In this document: one piece after another, positions 1 to 6,635 of the stretch
Position numbering within the stretch: the first letter of the stretch is position 1
Layout of the letters: the number at the start of each line of letters is the position of its first letter
Assembly (NCBI GenBank): GCA_012519465.1
Contig: JAAYQD010000089.1
Span: 1-7,645 of the forward strand
DNA: 7,645 nucleotides
Direction of reading: 5' to 3'
DNA from: Candidatus Cloacimonadota bacterium
Lineage (GTDB): Bacteria > Cloacimonadota > Cloacimonadia > Cloacimonadales > Cloacimonadaceae
Notes under the pieces: generated by a model
Databases searched by the model: none
What the model was told of the DNA's origin: nothing
The model's input: the letters and a program-made list of their open reading frames with translations, nothing else
Program-made: the position numbers and the translations under genes

Positions 1-211
1 GAAGAGGTGTCTCTGGTAGGCTGATACACCAGCGGCATCATCAGGATAGAAACACAGCCTTCTGCCCCTTTCCCGCACTGCATTGAGGGATATGATGGGG
101 CTTGAGCCCGGTCTTGCCCTGCGAATATACTTCCCCACCCAATCCCTAAGCACTCGATTTATGTTGACAATAAGTCTCAGATCAATAGTGTGGCTTTTAT
201 GGATAAAACTT
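1..211. other. 5' flank without a confident gene
   Basis: I cannot assign a gene here. On the + strand, frame 1 closes with TGA at 22-24 and frame 3 closes with TGA at 84-86; either could be the tail of a gene that starts before the window, but neither tail is recognisable. On the minus strand, the frame in register with base 1 has no stop from 246 down to 1 (82 codons) and runs off the edge. It has only GTG or TTG starts (for example GTG at 138-136, 76-78 on + numbering) and its translation is arginine-rich without a family I recognise. Bases 1-140 look GC-richer than 150-230, which is AT-rich and promoter-like. A small GGGC-TTGA-GCCC hairpin sits at 98-109 without a T-tract, so it is not a convincing terminator. 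Confidence 0.5.
164..191 (+). promoter_or_regulatory. possible sigma70-type promoter for the ABC operon
   Basis: A perfect TTGACA -35 box lies at 164-169. Sixteen bases further on, TAGTGT at 186-191 keeps the T, A and final T of the -10 consensus but matches only three of six positions. It sits in the most AT-rich part of the flank, about 20 bases before the chosen ATG at 212, as expected for a promoter with a very short leader. The poor -10 box keeps confidence low. Confidence 0.3.
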
Positions 212-895
212 ATGGAAATAATCAAAACAGATAGACTTGTAAAGGATTACGACCTTGGCAAGATCAAGGTTAGAGCTCTCGATGGCGTGGATATCGTGAT
301 CGAGAGTGGTGAATTTGTGGCTATAATGGGACCCTCCGGCAGCGGGAAAAGCACCCTGATGCACATCATCGGCTGTCTGGATTCACCCAGCGAAGGCGAA
401 TACTATTTGGATGGTCTTTTGGTGAGCCAGATGGAGCGCCGCAAGTTAGCTGCCGTACGCAATGCCAAAATCGGGTTTGTGTTCCAGAGTTTTAACCTTC
501 TCCCCCATCTGAATGTGCTCAAAAATGTGGAGCTCCCCCTCATGTATGCGGGCATGGGCTCCAAAGAGCGCAACCGTCAGGCACGCAACATCCTGGATAG
601 CGTGGGATTGAGCGATAGGCTGAGGCACAAACCCTCGGAGCTTTCCGGAGGTCAACGCCAGAGAGTGGCGATAGCCCGTGCCATCGTCAATTCCCCTTCC
701 ATCTTATTGGCAGACGAGCCCACTGGCAATCTGGACAGCACCTCCGGAGGCGATATCTTAGAGATATTCGGCCAATTGCACCGTCAGGGCAATACTGTCA
801 TCATCGTCACCCACGATCCCAACGTGGCAGAGCGTGCAGACCGCATCATCCAAATCTACGACGGGAAAATAAGCGATGGCGATATCCTGGGCTGA
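212..895 (+). CDS. ABC transporter ATP-binding protein, MacB/LolD family
   Basis: This is the ATPase subunit that would drive the MacB-type permease encoded next to it, working at the inner face of the cytoplasmic membrane. The 227-residue protein is a complete, normal-length nucleotide-binding domain: Walker A GPSGSGKST at 40-48, Q-loop glutamine 92, signature LSGGQ at 144-148, Walker B ILLADEP at 164-170 with the catalytic glutamate, D-loop NLDS at 173-176 and switch histidine 201. The MacB/LolD assignment comes from the N-terminal pattern (ALDGV, FVAIMGPSGSGKST, GCLD, VFQSFNLLP). The frame is open upstream to a TTG at 83, but family homology starts at the ATG at 212, and the upstream part translates to nothing family-like. 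The SD is weak (GGAT at 201-204). The end overlaps the permease start by 20 bases. No MacA-like membrane-fusion gene is visible, so the substrate is unknown. Confidence 0.93.
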   Translation: MEIIKTDRLVKDYDLGKIKVRALDGVDIVIESGEFVAIMGPSGSGKSTLMHIIGCLDSPSEGEYYLDGLLVSQMERRKLAAVRNAKIGFVFQSFNLLPHLNVLKNVELPLMYAGMGSKERNRQARNILDSVGLSDRLRHKPSELSGGQRQRVAIARAIVNSPSILLADEPTGNLDSTSGGDILEIFGQLHRQGNTVIIVTHDPNVAERADRIIQIYDGKISDGDILG

Positions 896-2105
896 ATCCC
901 TCCACATCGGGCTGGCTGATATTGCCACCCGCAAGGTGCGCACCATAGTTACCGTGGCAGGCATCGTATTGGGTGTGATGAGCATCATGGTGGTTTTGGC
1001 TATCGTAAACAGCATGAATGCCAATACCTTGGATTGGATGCAACAGCGGGGAGGCCTGAATAAAATCGAGATCAGCCGCAATTGGCGCTATGACTTTTCC
1101 AAAGGCGGAGAAGCCAGCTTCACCATGCGTGAGGTGGATTACCTCCGCTCCCAGCTTCCAGATCTGGAGGCGTTCAATCCCCAGGTGCAGGTGTGGGGCA
1201 AAACCCTGCAGAATGGAGAGCTCACTTTTGAAGGAACCGTCAAGGGCGTCTATCCCGATATGCTGAAGGTTGAAGATTGGTCTATGCAAAAGGGACGCTT
1301 TGTAAATCTGGACGATATCAACCAGCACCAAAACGTGGTAGTCTTGGGCTCCACCGTGGCAACCGAGCTCTTTGGCAGCCGCGAGCCCTTGGGACGCTAT
1401 ATCACCTTGGGCTCCCAAAAGATGATGGTAATAGGGGTATTGACACCCAAAAACTGGAAGAAAGAAGGAACTGATTCCTTTGGCAACATGCTGGAATACA
1501 TGAACCGTCAAGCCTTTGTGCCGCTCTCCACGATGCTGAGCAAGATAGAACCCAGCCAAAAGGTGAATTCCATCGAAATCAAGACCCACGATGGCGAGCA
1601 AGCCACCCAGCTGAAACAGCAGGTGGAGGCAATTGTACTCAATATCAAAGGTGGCAAGCGGCTGTTCAGAGTATCTTCCGCCAAAGAAGAGATGGAGATG
1701 ATGAAGGCCAGCATGCTGGTTTTTTCTTCCATCTTTATGCTGATAGCCGTGATATCGCTATTGGTGGGTGGCATTGTGATCATGAATATCATGCTGGCAT
1801 CCATCAAGGAACGCACCCGTGAGATAGGCGTCAGAATGGCAATCGGGGCGCGAGGCTTTGATATTATGCTCCAATTTTTGGTGCAAACCATCCTGATCAC
1901 CACCATGGGCGGTGTCTTTGGCATCCTCTGCGGTTGGGCGATTTTGGGTGTGGTGGGAGACTTTTTGGATATCGAGCTGCATGCCGCCGCCAATATGGTG
2001 TGGGTGGCTCTGATGGTATCCGTGGGCGTGGGCTTGCTGTTTGGCATCGCCCCTGCCTATCGTGCCAGCCGTTTGGACCCTGTGATTGCGCTGAGGGAGG
2101 ATTAA
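876..2105 (+). CDS. ABC transporter permease, MacB/FtsX family
   Basis: This is the membrane subunit of the ABC pair. The 409-residue protein has the full MacB-type layout: a first membrane helix at about 23-46, an extracytoplasmic MacB_PCD-like domain at about 50-275, then the FtsX domain with three helices at about 280-308, 332-360 and 375-395. Family hallmarks are EIGVRMAIGAR (316-326), the cytoplasmic coupling segment, and PAYRASRLDPVIALR (393-407) at the C-terminus. Proteins of this fold do not form a classical channel. They transmit ATP-driven motion across the membrane to move periplasmic cargo such as lipoproteins, peptides, haem precursors or antibiotics. ATPase and permease are separate genes here, unlike the fused MacB of Escherichia coli. 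The ATG at 876 lies inside the ATPase gene, which suggests translational coupling. Which cargo it handles cannot be read from the sequence. Confidence 0.92.
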   Translation: MAISWAESLHIGLADIATRKVRTIVTVAGIVLGVMSIMVVLAIVNSMNANTLDWMQQRGGLNKIEISRNWRYDFSKGGEASFTMREVDYLRSQLPDLEAFNPQVQVWGKTLQNGELTFEGTVKGVYPDMLKVEDWSMQKGRFVNLDDINQHQNVVVLGSTVATELFGSREPLGRYITLGSQKMMVIGVLTPKNWKKEGTDSFGNMLEYMNRQAFVPLSTMLSKIEPSQKVNSIEIKTHDGEQATQLKQQVEAIVLNIKGGKRLFRVSSAKEEMEMMKASMLVFSSIFMLIAVISLLVGGIVIMNIMLASIKERTREIGVRMAIGARGFDIMLQFLVQTILITTMGGVFGILCGWAILGVVGDFLDIELHAAANMVWVALMVSVGVGLLFGIAPAYRASRLDPVIALRED

Positions 2106-2111
2106 GATTTG
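2096..2111 (+). promoter_or_regulatory. strong ribosome binding site fixing a TTG start
   Basis: GGAGG at 2096-2100 is followed by an 8-base spacer and TTG at 2109-2111. The SD lies within the last codons of the permease gene. It decides the start of the next gene: the first in-frame ATG is 32 codons later and has no such site. Confidence 0.75.
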
Positions 2112-3179
2112 ACAGATAAAAAAGAGACAAAGAGACTATCCTTGACGGCGTCCATTTATGCTTATTTCAAAACGTTCTTTGATGGTGTAATCAAGGTTAT
2201 CGGGATGCTGTCCCATCCTCGCAAACGCAAGATTTTGATCAAAAATAGTGGAGAATTCCTGAAGGCGTTTTACCACAAAATCACCAATGAAGGCGTGCTC
2301 AAAGATGCCTCATCCCTTGCATACATCACTCTTTTGGGCTTTGTCCCCTTTGTGGCATTCCTCTTTATGATCACTCCGGATTTGCCTTTTTTGAATGTAA
2401 AAGAAAAGATTTCAGAATTGGCAAGGTCATACTTTATCCCCGGTTCGGCAGATGTTATTTTGAGGTATTTGGACGATTTTATCCAGCGCCGCACAGCTTT
2501 TAATGTGGTGGGTTTCATCATCCTGTTTGTCACCTCCTATTCTCTTTTCCGCTCCATCCGCAATACTTTCGACCGCATCTTAGGCACTACCAAATGGAAG
2601 CCTCAGGGTTTGATGTCTCAATTGATCAAGTTTTTTGGCACCCTCATCTTTGGCCTCATCATCATGGTCCTGCTCTTTTCCGCCACCTCTTTGCCCATCA
2701 TTTCCATGGTGCTCAAGCTGCCCTTCCTCAAGCCTATCAGCGTGTTTGCTCCCGTTGTGCTGCAATTCTTTGGCTTTATCATGCTCTACACGCTGTTGCC
2801 ATCTGTGCGTGTCAGCCGGAAAGCCCTGTTTTGGGGCGCATTTTGGACCACCGTCGTGTGGATGGTGCTCAAATCCGGGTTTGATGCCTATATCTACAAT
2901 CTCACCAGTATCCAGAGAGTGTATGGGGTGATGTCTGCCCTGCCCATCCTGCTTACTTGGATCTATTTTAACTGGGTGATCATCATCGGCGGCATCGTGC
3001 TGGTGGGCATCCTGGAAAACGGTAAGGACAGCGTTCCCCAAAAGATATCCCAAAGATCAGTTCGCATCACCATGGAGATGTACAGCGATGATCGTTTGGA
3101 ACGGAAATTAGAGGGATTGGTGGATAAAAAAGCCCTCATTTCCACCTTGCAGGATGAGCACGAGGAGGAAGACCAATGA
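2109..3179 (+). CDS. YihY/virulence factor BrkB family membrane protein
   Basis: This is a polytopic inner-membrane protein of the BrkB/YihY family, whose biochemical role is not settled. Old annotations as ribonuclease BN are wrong for this family. The 356 residues show about 50 cytoplasmic residues at the N-terminus, then six likely helices at about 68-90, 130-150, 174-198, 209-231, 239-258 and 274-302, and a charged C-terminal tail ending in an acidic run. Family-like segments are DASSLAYITLLGFVPF (66-81), SYSLFRSIRNTFDRI (143-157) and LLTWIYFNWVIIIGG (281-295). The start is TTG, chosen because GGAGG sits 8 bases upstream and only 3 bases separate it from the permease stop. The tail of about 55 residues after the last helix makes it longer than many family members, which are often near 300 residues. 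Its stop overlaps the purH start (ATGA), so it is probably co-translated with its neighbours. Confidence is high for the family and low for any function. Confidence 0.88.
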   Translation: MTDKKETKRLSLTASIYAYFKTFFDGVIKVIGMLSHPRKRKILIKNSGEFLKAFYHKITNEGVLKDASSLAYITLLGFVPFVAFLFMITPDLPFLNVKEKISELARSYFIPGSADVILRYLDDFIQRRTAFNVVGFIILFVTSYSLFRSIRNTFDRILGTTKWKPQGLMSQLIKFFGTLIFGLIIMVLLFSATSLPIISMVLKLPFLKPISVFAPVVLQFFGFIMLYTLLPSVRVSRKALFWGAFWTTVVWMVLKSGFDAYIYNLTSIQRVYGVMSALPILLTWIYFNWVIIIGGIVLVGILENGKDSVPQKISQRSVRITMEMYSDDRLERKLEGLVDKKALISTLQDEHEEEDQ

Positions 3180-4720
3180 AGCGCTATGCCCTCATCTCCG
3201 TTAGCGATAAGACAGGTATCGAAACACTGGCTCAAGGCCTCGAGGCATTGGGCTATCAGATCCTCTCCACCTCCAACACGGCTCGCCATCTGAAAAACTA
3301 TTGCCAAAGCGTGGTGGAAATATCCGATCTCACCGCCTTTCCGGAAATACTGGATGGACGTGTAAAGACCCTGCATCCTATCATCCATGCGGGGATTTTG
3401 GCACGCCGGGATAACGCGGAACACACCTACACCTTGCAAGAGATGGATATCAGCCCCATCGATGTGGTGGTGGTAAATCTGTATCCTTTCGCCCAAACCC
3501 GTGCCCGCAAGGATGCCACCCATCACCAGATTATCGAAAACATCGATATCGGCGGTCCCACGCTGATCAGAGCCGCAGCCAAAAACTATGAACACGTCTA
3601 TATCCTCACAGACCCTGCAGATTACCAACCCACGCTGGAGTATCTTGCCAAGGATCATCCCCCTCAGCAGGAATGGCGCCGGCACCTGGCAGCCAAAGCT
3701 TTTGCCATGATACAAGGCTATGACGCCCAGATTGCCGCGTATTTTCAAGAGCTGGATGGTGCTCAGGATACAGCCTCCCTGCCCTCTTCCCTCAGGCTGG
3801 AGATACCCCGCCTGCAAACCCTGCGTTATGGGGAAAACCCCCACCAGCGAGGCGGATTCTACACTCGGCAAACGCCCTTCTGGAATGTGCTGCACGGCAA
3901 GGAACTCTCCTTCAACAACGTCTTGGATTTGGATAGCACCCTGCGTGCCCTGCGCCTTTTTGAGCTTCCCACAGCGGTGATCACCAAACACACCAACCCC
4001 TGCGGCATTGCCAGCTCCCACACTCTGGTGGATGCCTACCGCAAGGCTTTTGCCACCGATACCCAATCCCCCTTCGGCGGCATTGTGGGCGTAAACCAGA
4101 TCTTGGATATGGAAACTGCCCAGGAAATCAACCGCATCTTCACAGAAGTCATCATTGCCCCCGGTTACGCTCCGGGAGTGTTGGACTGGCTGAAAAAGAA
4201 GAAGAACAGACGCCTGGTAAGCTTCGATTTGAATCAGTTGCACGGGGATTTCAGCTCCCTGGAAATCAAATCCACCCTCACTGGTTTTTTAGCTCAGGAT
4301 TGGGATTTACCCACAGGGGATGAGGCTGCCTGGCAAGTGGTAACCCAGCTTAAACCAGATCCCCAGACTATGGAAGACCTGCGCTGGGGCTGGAAGGTGG
4401 TAAGCCTGCTGCGCTCAAACGCCATCGCTATCAGCTCTGCTCAACAGGTTTTGGGCTTGGGAATGGGACAAACCAGCCGTGTGGATGCCGTGCATCAGGC
4501 ACTGTGGAAAGCCGAAAACTTTGACCATCGGTTGCAGGGCTCCATCTGCGCATCAGACGGGTTTTTCCCCTTTGCAGATAGCATCCGGCTGCTTCATCAA
4601 AAAGGCATCCGCGCCATCATCCAACCCGGTGGCTCCGTGGGTGATGCCGATGTAATCGCCTCCTGCAACGAGCTGGGTATCAGCATGATATTTACGGGGA
4701 AGCGCCACTTTAGGCATTAA
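3176..4720 (+). CDS. bifunctional AICAR transformylase/IMP cyclohydrolase PurH
   Basis: PurH catalyses the last two steps of IMP synthesis in the cytosol: formyl transfer from 10-formyl-THF to AICAR, then ring closure of FAICAR. The 514 residues match the usual length (about 510-530). The N-terminal MGS-like cyclohydrolase domain (about 1-145) shows SVSDKTGIE (8-16), DGRVKTLHP (60-68), NLYPF (101-105), ENIDIGGPT (121-129) and RAAAKN (132-137). The transformylase domain (about 200-514) shows RYGENPHQ (217-224), KHTNPCG (271-277) with the catalytic Lys-His pair, SPFGGIVG (298-305), ASDGFFPF (459-466), IIQPGG (481-486) and the typical RHFRH ending. One oddity is that the conserved STGGT phosphate-binding loop reads STSNT (31-35). 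The start is ATG with AGGAGG 7 bases upstream, overlapping the preceding stop. No other purine gene and no purine riboswitch is visible here. Confidence 0.98.
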   Translation: MKRYALISVSDKTGIETLAQGLEALGYQILSTSNTARHLKNYCQSVVEISDLTAFPEILDGRVKTLHPIIHAGILARRDNAEHTYTLQEMDISPIDVVVVNLYPFAQTRARKDATHHQIIENIDIGGPTLIRAAAKNYEHVYILTDPADYQPTLEYLAKDHPPQQEWRRHLAAKAFAMIQGYDAQIAAYFQELDGAQDTASLPSSLRLEIPRLQTLRYGENPHQRGGFYTRQTPFWNVLHGKELSFNNVLDLDSTLRALRLFELPTAVITKHTNPCGIASSHTLVDAYRKAFATDTQSPFGGIVGVNQILDMETAQEINRIFTEVIIAPGYAPGVLDWLKKKKNRRLVSFDLNQLHGDFSSLEIKSTLTGFLAQDWDLPTGDEAAWQVVTQLKPDPQTMEDLRWGWKVVSLLRSNAIAISSAQQVLGLGMGQTSRVDAVHQALWKAENFDHRLQGSICASDGFFPFADSIRLLHQKGIRAIIQPGGSVGDADVIASCNELGISMIFTGKRHFRH

Positions 4721-4769
4721 AATGTTTGACAGAATCAATCCTTCCAAAAACTTGGATCATACTTGGTGC
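4721..4769 (+). other. short purH to tRNA spacer
   Basis: These 49 bases hold no clear terminator. A 5-bp inverted repeat TCCAA/TTGGA (4743-4747 and 4752-4756, 4-base loop) lacks a T-tract. ACTTGG is repeated 11 bases apart (4750-4755 and 4761-4766). A TTGACA at 4726-4731 has no -10 box at 16-18 bases. Read-through from purH into the tRNA is therefore possible. Confidence 0.4.
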
Positions 4770-4863
4770 GGAGATGTGTCCGAGCTGGCTGAAGGAGCAC
4801 GATTGGAAATCGTGTGTACGTGCAAAACGCGTACCTTGGGTTCGAATCCCAACATCTCCGCCA
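4770..4863 (+). tRNA. tRNA-Ser(GGA)
   Basis: This is a class II serine tRNA reading UCC and UCU codons. The fold can be drawn by eye with almost no mismatch. Acceptor stem GGAGATG (4770-4776) pairs fully with CATCTCC (4853-4859). The D stem is TCC/GGA (4779-4781 and 4794-4796). The anticodon stem is CACGA/TCGTG (4798-4802 and 4810-4814) around loop TTGGAAA, with anticodon GGA at 4805-4807. A long variable arm pairs 4816-4821 with 4829-4834. The T stem is TTGGG/CCCAA (4836-4840 and 4848-4852) around TTCGAAT. G at 4860 is the discriminator base expected for serine identity, and CCA is encoded at 4861-4863. Six Ts follow at once (4864-4869), but the next start codon is only 23 bases away, so this tRNA may be cut out of a transcript that also carries sppA. 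Confidence 0.97.
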
Positions 4864-4886
4864 TTTTTTATTCTTAGGAGAATAGC

Positions 4887-6602
4887 ATGAAATCTAATAA
4901 ACCGCTTCTGATTGGCTGCCTCATCTTTCCGCTTATCCTCGTTTTTGCCTTTGGCGTGGGCTTTTGCAGCGGATTTCAGAAGATGTCCAAAGGCACCAGC
5001 GTCCCCTCCAATGCCTGGCTCACCCTGGATTTGGGAGGCACGGTGCCGGATTATAACGAGCTGCAGTCTTCCGGTTTATTGGGTAGCACCGTCCCTGCCA
5101 CAGAAGATTTGGTGAAGCGCATTATACATGCTGCCAAGGATAAACGCATCAAAGGCCTCCTCATCACACCCGGTTTTTTTGATATCAATTATGTGAATCT
5201 GGACGAGCTGAACAGGGCAATCCAAACCTTCAAAAAATCCGGCAAACCCGTGCTGGCTTATGCAGACGTGCTTTCTCAAAAAGATTATATGTTGTGCGCC
5301 ATGGCAGATAGCCTGTGGCTCAATCCCTCTGCCTCCGGTGGCATACTATTGGAAGGCACCGCCGCCAATATCCTCTTTTACAAAGAAGCCTTGCAAAAAT
5401 TGGGCATAAAGATGCACGTGATGCAATCCGGTGATTATAAAGGTGCGGGCGAACCTTATACAAATACCGAATTGAGCGCAGGCACCCGGGAAAATCTGGA
5501 ACGCGCCCTCAAAGCACGATATGAAGGCATCATTACCAACATCGCCGCCAACCGCAAAATTAATCCCTCCACCGTGAAGAAAGTATTTGAAGAGCGGGAT
5601 GACCTCTTTATCAGCGCAGATTATGCCAAAGAATACGGTCTCATCGATCACGCCGGCAATTGGGATGAATTTTGTAAACATTACAATATCACCAAAAAGA
5701 GCCAGGTTCGCATCAAAAACTACCAGCCCCATACCACCGTGGAAAAACAAGACCAAGTGGCTGTGGTTTATCTTTCTGGAGAAATCGCCATGGACCTGGG
5801 CTCTCCCTTCAAACAGGGCATCAGCTCTGCCAAGACCCAAAAGATAGTAAAGAGTATTTCCCAAGACAAGAGCATCAAAGCGGTGGTTTTGCGCATCAAC
5901 AGCCCCGGCGGCAGTGCCCTGGAATCCGAAATTATCTATCAACAGTTCAAAGACTTGGGCCGCCAGATCCCCGTGGTGATCTCCATGGGCGGAACGGCTG
6001 CCTCTGGTGGCTATTACATCAGCTGTGCAGGGCAGCATATCTTTGCCGATGCCGCCACCATCACAGGCTCCATCGGTGTAATTATGGCTTTGCCGGAAAC
6101 CAAAGAATTGGGCAGTAAATTGGGTGTGCGCAGCCAAACCATCCGCTTTGGCAAATTCGCAGCACCCATCAACCTTTTTGAAACATACGACCCCGAGATT
6201 CTCGCATCTTTCAGACGCAGCTCCGAGGCCGTGTATACAGAATTTAAACAACGCGTCTCAGATGCACGCCAGATTCCCCTTAGCCGCATCCATGAAGTGG
6301 CTGAAGGCAGGGTATGGAGTGCCCAGGACGCCTTGGATCTCAAACTCATAGATGCCATCGGCAGTTTGGAAGACGCCATCGCCAAAGCCTCCTCCCTGGC
6401 AAAGATAAGCGATTACAGCATTAGAAATTATCCATCACAAACCACACTTTTCCAAGTTTTAAGAGAAGAAGGAATCTTCTCCACGGCGGGCACCCTCATC
6501 AAAACCCGCAATACAGACCCCGCCGAAGTGATGAAACAAACCCTGCTGAACGGTTTTAGCCCCCAAGAGTGGTTGTATCGCTGTCCCTGGCATTTGGAAT
6601 GA
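4887..6602 (+). CDS. signal peptide peptidase SppA, 67K (double-domain) type
   Basis: SppA is a membrane-anchored serine protease of family S49 that degrades cleaved signal peptides and other membrane-embedded peptides from the periplasmic side. The 571 residues have one N-terminal membrane anchor (about 7-30) and two tandem S49-like domains (about 45-265 and 290-505), as in the E. coli enzyme of 618 residues. The Ser/Lys dyad is complete and split between domains: lysine 185 in GDYKGAGEPY (182-191) and serine 373 in AASGGYY (371-377). Other family segments are INSPGGSALESE (337-348), TITGSIGV (391-398) and GRVWSAQDALDLKLID (474-489). The last 65 residues are less recognisable. The start is ATG with AGGAG at 4876-4880 and a 6-base spacer. 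The gene follows the tRNA by 23 bases, with no room for an own promoter unless it lies within or before the tRNA gene. The RNase G/E gene follows 33 bases after its stop. Confidence 0.96.
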   Translation: MKSNKPLLIGCLIFPLILVFAFGVGFCSGFQKMSKGTSVPSNAWLTLDLGGTVPDYNELQSSGLLGSTVPATEDLVKRIIHAAKDKRIKGLLITPGFFDINYVNLDELNRAIQTFKKSGKPVLAYADVLSQKDYMLCAMADSLWLNPSASGGILLEGTAANILFYKEALQKLGIKMHVMQSGDYKGAGEPYTNTELSAGTRENLERALKARYEGIITNIAANRKINPSTVKKVFEERDDLFISADYAKEYGLIDHAGNWDEFCKHYNITKKSQVRIKNYQPHTTVEKQDQVAVVYLSGEIAMDLGSPFKQGISSAKTQKIVKSISQDKSIKAVVLRINSPGGSALESEIIYQQFKDLGRQIPVVISMGGTAASGGYYISCAGQHIFADAATITGSIGVIMALPETKELGSKLGVRSQTIRFGKFAAPINLFETYDPEILASFRRSSEAVYTEFKQRVSDARQIPLSRIHEVAEGRVWSAQDALDLKLIDAIGSLEDAIAKASSLAKISDYSIRNYPSQTTLFQVLREEGIFSTAGTLIKTRNTDPAEVMKQTLLNGFSPQEWLYRCPWHLE

Positions 6603-6611
6603 GCAGCTGAG

Positions 6612-6632
6612 ATCCTATTTGGAAATTAGGAT
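6612..6632 (+). promoter_or_regulatory. hairpin covering the RNase G/E ribosome binding site
   Basis: ATCCTA at 6612-6617 pairs perfectly with TAGGAT at 6627-6632. Two more inner A-T pairs are possible after one mismatch, closing a 3-base loop. The right arm contains AGGA (6628-6631), the only SD-like sequence before the ATG at 6636. Folding would hide it. Four Ts follow the arm, but the stem is short and AT-rich, so I favour translational control over termination. Confidence 0.4.
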
Positions 6633-6635
6633 TTT

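Noticed and set aside
98..109. GGGC-TTGA-GCCC hairpin as terminator of an upstream gene
   Set aside because: The stem is only four pairs and no T-tract follows.
83..211. N-terminal extension of the ABC ATPase to the TTG at 83
   Set aside because: The extra 43 residues do not resemble the family, and the ATG at 212 gives the standard N-terminus and length.
199..234. Short ORF of 11 codons (ATG at 199) overlapping the ATPase start out of frame
   Set aside because: No SD is visible and so short a frame is expected by chance; nothing in its residues suggests a leader peptide.
2963..4243. Long minus-strand open frame of 426 codons across purH
   Set aside because: It is the antisense shadow of yihY-family and purH coding sequence; the + strand proteins match known families end to end.
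4726..4760. TTGACA followed by GATCAT as a tRNA promoter
   Set aside because: The spacer would be 23 bases, far from the usual 16-18, and no better -10 box lies at the right distance.
4864..4869. T6 tract after the tRNA as an intrinsic terminator
   Set aside because: The preceding pairing belongs to the tRNA fold and no separate GC-rich hairpin exists; sppA starts too soon after it to have its own promoter there.
5346..6251. Minus-strand open frame of 301 codons across sppA
   Set aside because: It mirrors the codon pattern of sppA, has no family likeness, and sppA is complete with both catalytic residues.
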